Assembly (NCBI RefSeq): GCF_000003605.2
Contig: NW_003128865.1
Span: forward strand, 459,920 to 484,485
Origin: Saccoglossus kowalevskii
Lineage: Eukaryota > Hemichordata > Enteropneusta > Harrimaniidae
Length of the DNA: 24,566 nucleotides
Direction: 5' to 3'
Shown here: positions 19,505 to 24,566 of the stretch, in pieces
Layout of the letters: each line of letters starts with the position of its first letter
How positions within the stretch are numbered: the first letter of the stretch is position 1
The notes under the pieces: generated by a model
The model's database searches: none
The model's input: only the letters and a program-made list of their open reading frames with translations
What the model was told of the DNA's origin: nothing
Program-made: the position numbers and the translations under genes

Positions 19505-22500
19505 GTACGTTACTATCATGAAATCAACCAATTTAAATTGGTCCGTTATTATGTTCATGCAACATGTTTGCTACTTGTAGATTTTTTTCATGAAATTAGG
19601 TATCCGCCTTTCATAAACTGATTTATGACATTTAGTTTGTTTCTTGCTAAAGAATACAACTTTATATAGTATATGGTATGGCAAGTAATAACTGTTATTA
19701 TTATTATAAGCCCGTGTTTTAATACAGAACTGACAGAGAGTTATTTGAACAAATAATTAATCAAAACGCTGACATTTTATTCCACCAAACTAAACATTTA
19801 TTGAATATAATTGATATAAACATAGTGTTTTGATATAATTGAGGGCGCAATACACCGAATTTGTCATTCCTGTCTGCCTGCTAGAGATATTTCAAACCAA
19901 AGTCAGTATCGATGAAATATATTAGTATTAAATTAATTCTGGTTCATTCCTTATAGACGAGGATGCCAATATGAGAGAAGAGGCCACAATAAAACAGGAA
20001 AACAATTCTATTGCCTCGTCTTCCGGTACGTATCAAACTATAATACAATGTGAAATAATACGTTCATCTCTTATGTATACCAGCATTTCATCAATATGTA
20101 CCGTTCCCCCACGTGACTTTCACACAACCAATGACATTACAGCAATTAATATACACCCTCGGTGACTAGTTTACATTTATATTATTTATGTACGGCAAAG
20201 AGTGGATGATCGATAAATAATAATGTCTGCTTTATATTATATAGACAACAACGATAGGCACTCTGGAGCACGGCGAGATGACCATGTACCGGTCACACAG
20301 ATGATGGCTTCAAAAGATGCTGATCAGCTTCGTCAGTGGTTAAAGCGACCACATGCACAGTTTTTACTCATTTACAAAGCGTCGGTGAACGGGTTTGATC
20401 CTTTGGTGTTCCACAGACTTTGTGATGGTAAAGGTGATACTGTCTCGGTGGCGTACAATTCCTACGGGTATGTGTTCGGTGGTTACACGCGTGTACATTG
20501 GTCTAGTGTCAATCAAAGTCGACCAGACAACCTGTCTTTCTTATTTCGTATGTACAGTGGGCACAACGTGTTCGATCCGTTTGTCAGAAGATCAATGGCC
20601 AACCAGAGTCCCCATCAAAAAGTAAGTTCGTTTTGTATTACGGTGTGCATTATGTTATTTTCCATGTGTTCGATATATTAACAATTTTTACTGTCTGTAT
20701 GAATACATTTGTAAATTTTAGAATCATTTATGAAAATGTGTGATTTATAATTGGATTTATGTCCCAACCAATCAACATATTCATAAGTATAGTACATTCC
20801 ACTACGGAATAAAATAGCATCAAATCAACACTGTTTCCAAAATGCATTGTTATTGTGTTTCGCTGGCAATAATTTTCAAGGAAGTAGTTATATAACTATA
20901 GACACCAATACACCAGTATATCGTAAAAACTCGCGTCCTCATTTGACCCGCATTGTTAAATAACTTTACGGAAGCAACGTGTCTGCACTGATGCAAATCG
21001 TGTCTATTTGTGTTATCTGTGTGATGGTAATCGTGGCCTGTAACAAATGTTAACTGGTGTCCCAGTGTTTATAAATCAACATTTTGTTCAAAACAAGCGA
21101 TAAGGGGTTATTGTTGTATACCAGCTGTTATACTTGTATATCATTCATTCATTCATTCATTCATTCATTCATTCATTCATTCACTATTTATTTACTAGTA
21201 AATATATTCAATTATTTGTGTTGATGTAAATACCACCTCGGACGGGTGCTAATTGGTTTTATGCGATTAAAAAGTACAAAACTTATTAAATATGACAAAC
21301 AAAACGCATGCAAATGAAATGTGCTATACCAGTAAAAGCTGCGAAAATGAAAGTTGGGGATCATCGAACTATTTCGGGACATACTGCTCATTTGTATTTA
21401 GTAATTTATGGTAGTTGTCTGCGTTAGAGTGATTGTGTGGTAAAAATACGTTGACATTTAATACTCAATGGGTGGAATGCTGACCCAGGGTGAATAGACA
21501 ATACATGTTGATTAACTAGATAAAATTAACGTTGTTTTCATATGATTACTTCAGTGTCAGATATACCACAAAGCCTCGTACGGACCGTCGTTTGGTGCCA
21601 TTGGCAGTACACTAACGTTATTTCACGGAGCTCATCAGAAAGGCACTAATGGCTTTACGAAAACTAACGGATTTTGTCAACCCGGAGCTACTGGTAACTT
21701 CGATTATGAAAAGTTTGAACCTCACGATTTGTTGGGACCGAATGACTTTAATTTCAAAGACATCGAAGTGTACCAGATAACTGGTAAGAACGAATTCATT
21801 TAATATATGTACTAGTGTATTGGTGTCATTATGTAATATCGTCACACACAGAAGACATACAGTCGAGCTATAACTATATTTTAATTATTATTATTGATTA
21901 GGATGAACGATTCAATTTAAAAAAAACTCGAGAAATTAAACTTTCAAAGAATAAATTTAAAATGTTAAATTTAGAACGGAAAGTGTGCTGTGTAAAAGGC
22001 AACAACGACATCGTAAACAAAAATGTGTAACATCTCATAATCAGTCTTATATGTAGTGATTATGCTGTAACGCGATAATCATGGTTTTCTTGTTTTCTCT
22101 AGATTCACCCAATACTACCACAACAGTAAGGAAGGTGCCAGAGTATATGCCAGAACCAATTCCACAAAGAACTTCACCACATTCAACTCTCAGGCTTCTT
22201 TCTACAAAATCACGCGTTGTGTCATCGTCATCTGATAGTAGCACGCGCCAACTAAAGCACCAAAGCAAAGGCGGCTTGCTACCAGAGTCGGAATCTTGGA
22301 GAAAATTACATTGGGACGAACAGTAAGTACACGGTCCTAGTCATTTTACTACTAGAATAGGAACTCCAAGTTTTGTGTATTTTATGAAGAATTTGATTAC
22401 ATATTGCTAGATAATATAATAAAATCAGTAATATTCTCCGTATCACAGGCAATGGTGTTCTTTATTTTCTAGCTACAATATAATAATTCATTGGGAATTC

Positions 22501-24135
22501 CACGACAAAGGAGCATTACATGTATTCGTGTATTCTTTCCAGAACTATGGCAAATCTTAAAGGAGAAGTTGCTAATCACAGACCATTGGAATGTTTCGGT
22601 GTTAGGCAATATCGTATTTTAATGCTCGGGCAGATTGGTGCTGGAAAATCAAGTTTCTTTAATACCATTAACTCGATATACCGCGGTCACGTGACGAGCC
22701 AGGCTAATATGGGTAGTGCGCCCCACAGCCTCACTACAAAGGTTGGTATTCATTTATTATAATGTGTCTCCCATTCAAACATAATAATTGGTGTTCAACA
22801 GCCAATCATCGCTGTTCATGGTTACAACCACTAGGTCTAAAAAGTTGATGTTTTTGGTTAGCATGCGTACCATAAAAAGAGCGTTCAAATCTGTCGCCAC
22901 TGCACAGCGCCCCTGTTGACGAATTTATCAAACCTGCAAAATTTGTGCGCTGTCAAATATCGCCTCACCAAACATTTTTCGAACTTGAATTTGATCACAT
23001 TTTTTTGCGATGCCCTACACATATTCTGTTTTGTTCTTCATATAACAGTTTTTGTTTCGTCCACAGTTCCGTGCATATGAAGTACGCTCGAGTCGCGGAG
23101 GTGATCCGCTGAACTTCAGACTATGTGATACAATGGGATTGGAAGAGTCGATGGGATTGGATGTAACTGATATACCATACCTTATAGATGGAAACATTCC
23201 TGATAGACATCAGGTAACCAATACAATTCTAAGCCTTGTTTCAAAAGAATGATGAGATTTAAAGGGTGGTGGTCGCCACGTAGCGCGTGTTCGAATCCTA
23301 TGTATTTTACACGCGTTGTCTACATCGCCATGAGTCCCACATCGAACAGGACGCTACACGACGACCACCGCCCTTTAAATAAAGCAAACACCATATCTAA
23401 TTCCCGCATCTCATAGTCAATTATCGTCAAGAAACCTTAGAACATTCCAGATACTTGCATTACTGCTAGTCCAAATATGAATAGATTATTGCCTTCGAAG
23501 TAGAATATCATATACGTAATGTTCGTGATGCCAGCAGCACGAATCAGTAACAGCGAAGCTAAGTATAAATTATTAAAATGTCAGATGTTAGGGATGTATG
23601 GCCGAGTATGAATTTCTTTTGCTGTGACTCTGTTATAGAATCTATTACACATGTAATTGATTTCAAATATAATACGTTTATCGGTTTTCTGTTTGTGTAT
23701 TTCCTTGTCGCGTGAATTATGTGTATCGATTTTGAATGATGTACTATTTACTAATATATGCAAACACCTGCGACAATCACAACAACACTTGATATTGGTG
23801 TATTGTATAATTTTTATTTTGCTTGATATCATCAAACAATTCTAAAACGCGATTTATCTGTTTTTAAAGTTCGAATTAGCAATATATAATAGTAGTAGTG
23901 TTACGGAATGAAAGAAGTTTGGCAAAACTGGTATTTAATAAAATAATCAAACTTCGTTTTCAGTTTAATCCTGCAGTTCGAATAACACCAGATGTTTCCG
24001 GATTTGATAGAAACCCAACACTGGCATCAAAGATTCATTGTGTTGTGTATGTTGTGGACTGTAGTACCGTCAGTGTAATATCGTCAAAAATTATAGAAAA
24101 GTTAGCGGCAATACGTACCCATATCAACCAAAGAG
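19453..24135 (+). CDS. IFI44-like: IFI44-like GTPase with N-terminal TLDc domain (3' end outside window)
   Basis: Eight exons (19453-19504, 19957-20025, 20245-20621, 21555-21783, 22103-22322, 22543-22741, 23067-23213, 23964-24135) join in phase to 488 residues plus one base. Layout: an acidic N-terminus (1-60); a TLDc domain (about 62-242) with FLLIYKASVNGF, GYVFGGYTRVHW and ASYGPSFG; a Ser/Thr-rich linker (243-330); then a GTPase domain with Walker A GQIGAGKS (345-352), DTMG (403-406), GNIPDRHQFNP and the strand HCVVYVVDCS. Known: vertebrate IFI44 and IFI44L are interferon-induced proteins with the same TLDc-GTPase order; their exact biochemistry is poorly defined. Here an innate-immune role is inference. 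The G4 motif and C-terminal helices are beyond the window. The first ATG has a weak context (T at -3) and lies ten bases after an acceptor-like TTGGCAG, so a noncoding first exon upstream is likely. Confidence 0.92.
19957..20025 (+). CDS. IFI44-like: IFI44-like exon 2
   Basis: Residues 18-40 plus one base; 69 bases, flanked by phase-1 introns on both sides, so it can be skipped without frameshift. Acidic and Ser-rich (EDANMREEATIKQENNS). Acceptor TTATAG, donor GTACGT. Confidence 0.72.
20245..20621 (+). CDS. IFI44-like: IFI44-like exon 3: TLDc first part
   Basis: Residues 41-166. After a charged lead-in, QFLLIYKASVNGFDPLVFHR begins the TLDc beta-sandwich core, followed by CDGKGDTVSVAY, GYVFGGYTRVHW and SFLFRMYSG. 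Acceptor TATATAG, donor GTAAGT, phase 0. Confidence 0.93.
20622..21554. other. Intron 3 of the IFI44-like gene
   Basis: No exon recognised. Contains the TTCA microsatellite at 21141; otherwise AT-rich and featureless to me. Confidence 0.6.
21141..21184. repeat. (TTCA)n microsatellite
   Basis: About eleven tetranucleotide units inside the TLDc-splitting intron. Confidence 0.95.
21555..21783 (+). CDS. IFI44-like: IFI44-like exon 4: TLDc second part
   Basis: Residues 167-242 plus one base. Contains YHKASYGPSFGA, the GPxFG TLDc signature, and ends FNFKDIEVYQIT, the usual TLDc C-terminal strand. Two acceptors six bases apart (TTCAG and TGTCAG) are both in frame and would give isoforms differing by Cys-Gln. 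Confidence 0.92.
22103..22322 (+). CDS. IFI44-like: IFI44-like exon 5: Ser-rich linker
   Basis: Residues 243-315 plus two bases. Low complexity: SPNTTTTVRKVPEYMPEP then SSSSDSSTRQ, ending ESWRKLHWDEQ, which leads into the GTPase. Acceptor TCTCTAG, donor GTAAGT. Likely disordered and phosphorylatable. Confidence 0.87.
22543..22741 (+). CDS. IFI44-like: IFI44-like exon 6: Walker A
   Basis: Residues 316-382. YRILMLGQIGAGKSSFFNTI carries the P-loop; IYRGHVTSQANMG follows, as in IFI44 proteins. Acceptor TTTCCAG, donor GTTGGT, phase 0. Confidence 0.95.
23067..23213 (+). CDS. IFI44-like: IFI44-like exon 7: DxxG motif
   Basis: Residues 383-431. FRLCDTMGLEESMGLD holds the G3 DTMG; it ends DGNIPDRHQ, a strongly IFI44-like segment. 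Acceptor TCCACAG, donor GTAACC. Confidence 0.95.
23257..23380. mobile_element. 124-bp TTAA-flanked foldback (MITE-like) element
   Basis: The ends are long inverted repeats: ATTTAAAGGGTGGTGGTCG on the left matches the reverse complement of CGACCACCGCCCTTTAAAT on the right with one mismatch, and similarity continues to about 38 bases with small differences. TTAA borders both ends, as in TTAA-inserting transposons, though no transposase is present. The left half contains GTTCGAATCC (23289-23298), a match to the pol III B box. It sits in intron 7 of the IFI44-like gene. Confidence 0.75.
23964..24135 (+). CDS. IFI44-like: IFI44-like exon 8 (last in window)
   Basis: Residues 432-488 plus one base. 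FNPAVRITPD, then IHCVVYVVDCSTVSVISSKI, a core GTPase strand before the G4 motif. Acceptor TTTTCAG, donor GTATGT. Confidence 0.94.
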
Positions 24136-24151
24136 GTATGTACTTTTTATT

Positions 24152-24186
24152 AGTCCCCGTTCGGACGCAGTCCGAAAACGGGGACT
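24152..24186. repeat. Strong hairpin at the edge of a dispersed repeat
   Basis: AGTCCCCGTTCGGAC, loop GCA, then GTCCGAAAACGGGGACT; the arms pair throughout except for a two-base bulge. It marks the start of the repeat that fills the rest of the window. I recall similar hairpin-headed repeats in mollusc genomes, without being able to name the family. Confidence 0.8.
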
Positions 24187-24566
24187 TATGTTTTGCCCTG
24201 TGTGCGTCCGTCCGTGCGTCCGTGATCACCTGTATCTCGAACATGCATGGACCGATTAAGTTCAAACTTCATTCATACATCACACATTATATGGGACATA
24301 TGCACATGCATTTTTTTTATGATCCGATTAACGATAGCCGAATAGCGGCCATTTTAAGGCCGAAAATGCATCAAAATCGCACATTTTCACCATTCCGGAC
24401 CCGGATCTCAGTTATGCATGGACGGATTTTGTTAAAATTTGGTACATACATTAAACATAATAGGATCTTGATGCACGTCATTTTTTTTTGGATCGGGTTC
24501 GAAATGGCCGACTGGCGGCCATTTTGTTTTAAAGAATTCAGTTCTGGATCCGTATCTGAGACATGC
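24187..24566 (+). repeat. Dispersed repeat with diverged internal units
   Basis: After the hairpin come GTGTGCGTCCGTCCGTGCGT and then units that restart at ATCTCGAACATGCATGGACC (about 24233), ATCTCAGTTATGCATGGACG (about 24405) and ATCTGAGACATGC (about 24554). Each full unit includes a poly-T tract, GGATC or TGATC, and GCGGCCATTTT. The spacing of about 171 and 149 bases shows diverged tandem copies. It lies in the last visible intron of the IFI44-like gene and runs off the edge. Confidence 0.7.

Noticed and set aside
23270-23310. tRNA gene suggested by GTTCGAATCC
   Set aside because: No A box, acceptor stem or anticodon arm fits; it is part of a foldback element.

Overview
The window is eukaryotic nuclear DNA from an invertebrate animal. 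It is AT-rich, its genes are split by introns of about 80 to 2900 bases with ordinary GT-AG splice sites, and it is full of minisatellites, short foldback elements and old dispersed repeats. Gene content (a CYP46-type P450 and a TLDc plus IFI44-type GTPase) and repeat style suggest a marine lophotrochozoan such as a bivalve or other mollusc. That placement is inference; I cannot name the species.

Layout. (1) Positions 380-9029, minus strand: 13 coding exons of a cytochrome P450 closest to CYP46A (cholesterol 24-hydroxylase type). All join in phase to give 440 residues from the membrane anchor through the heme cysteine; the last part of the protein lies left of the window. Its introns carry an 11-copy 52-bp minisatellite and several copies of an old dispersed repeat. 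(2) Positions 9030-11919: no supported gene. It holds a CACGTG palindrome upstream of the P450 and seven 81-bp tandem repeats that stay open in three reading frames over both strands. (3) Positions 11920-17625, minus strand: a complete four-exon gene for a 441-residue protein with a disordered N-terminus, a two-part coiled coil, a Ser-rich acidic linker and a C-terminal alpha/beta domain I cannot assign to a named family. (4) Positions 17626-19452: a head-to-head intergenic space with two hairpin or palindrome sequences. (5) Positions 19453-24135, plus strand: eight coding exons of an interferon-induced-protein-44-like protein, with an N-terminal TLDc domain, a Ser-rich linker and a GTPase domain with Walker A and DxxG motifs. 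It runs off the right edge before the G4 motif. Its last visible intron holds a dispersed repeat with a strong hairpin.

How the parts may relate. The P450 looks like an independent sterol or xenobiotic enzyme. The uncharacterised coiled-coil protein and the IFI44-like GTPase start about 1.8 kb apart and diverge, so they could share regulation. IFI44-family genes are immune-responsive in vertebrates, so the orphan C-terminal domain next door is the most interesting target here. Functional coupling is a hypothesis, not something the sequence proves.
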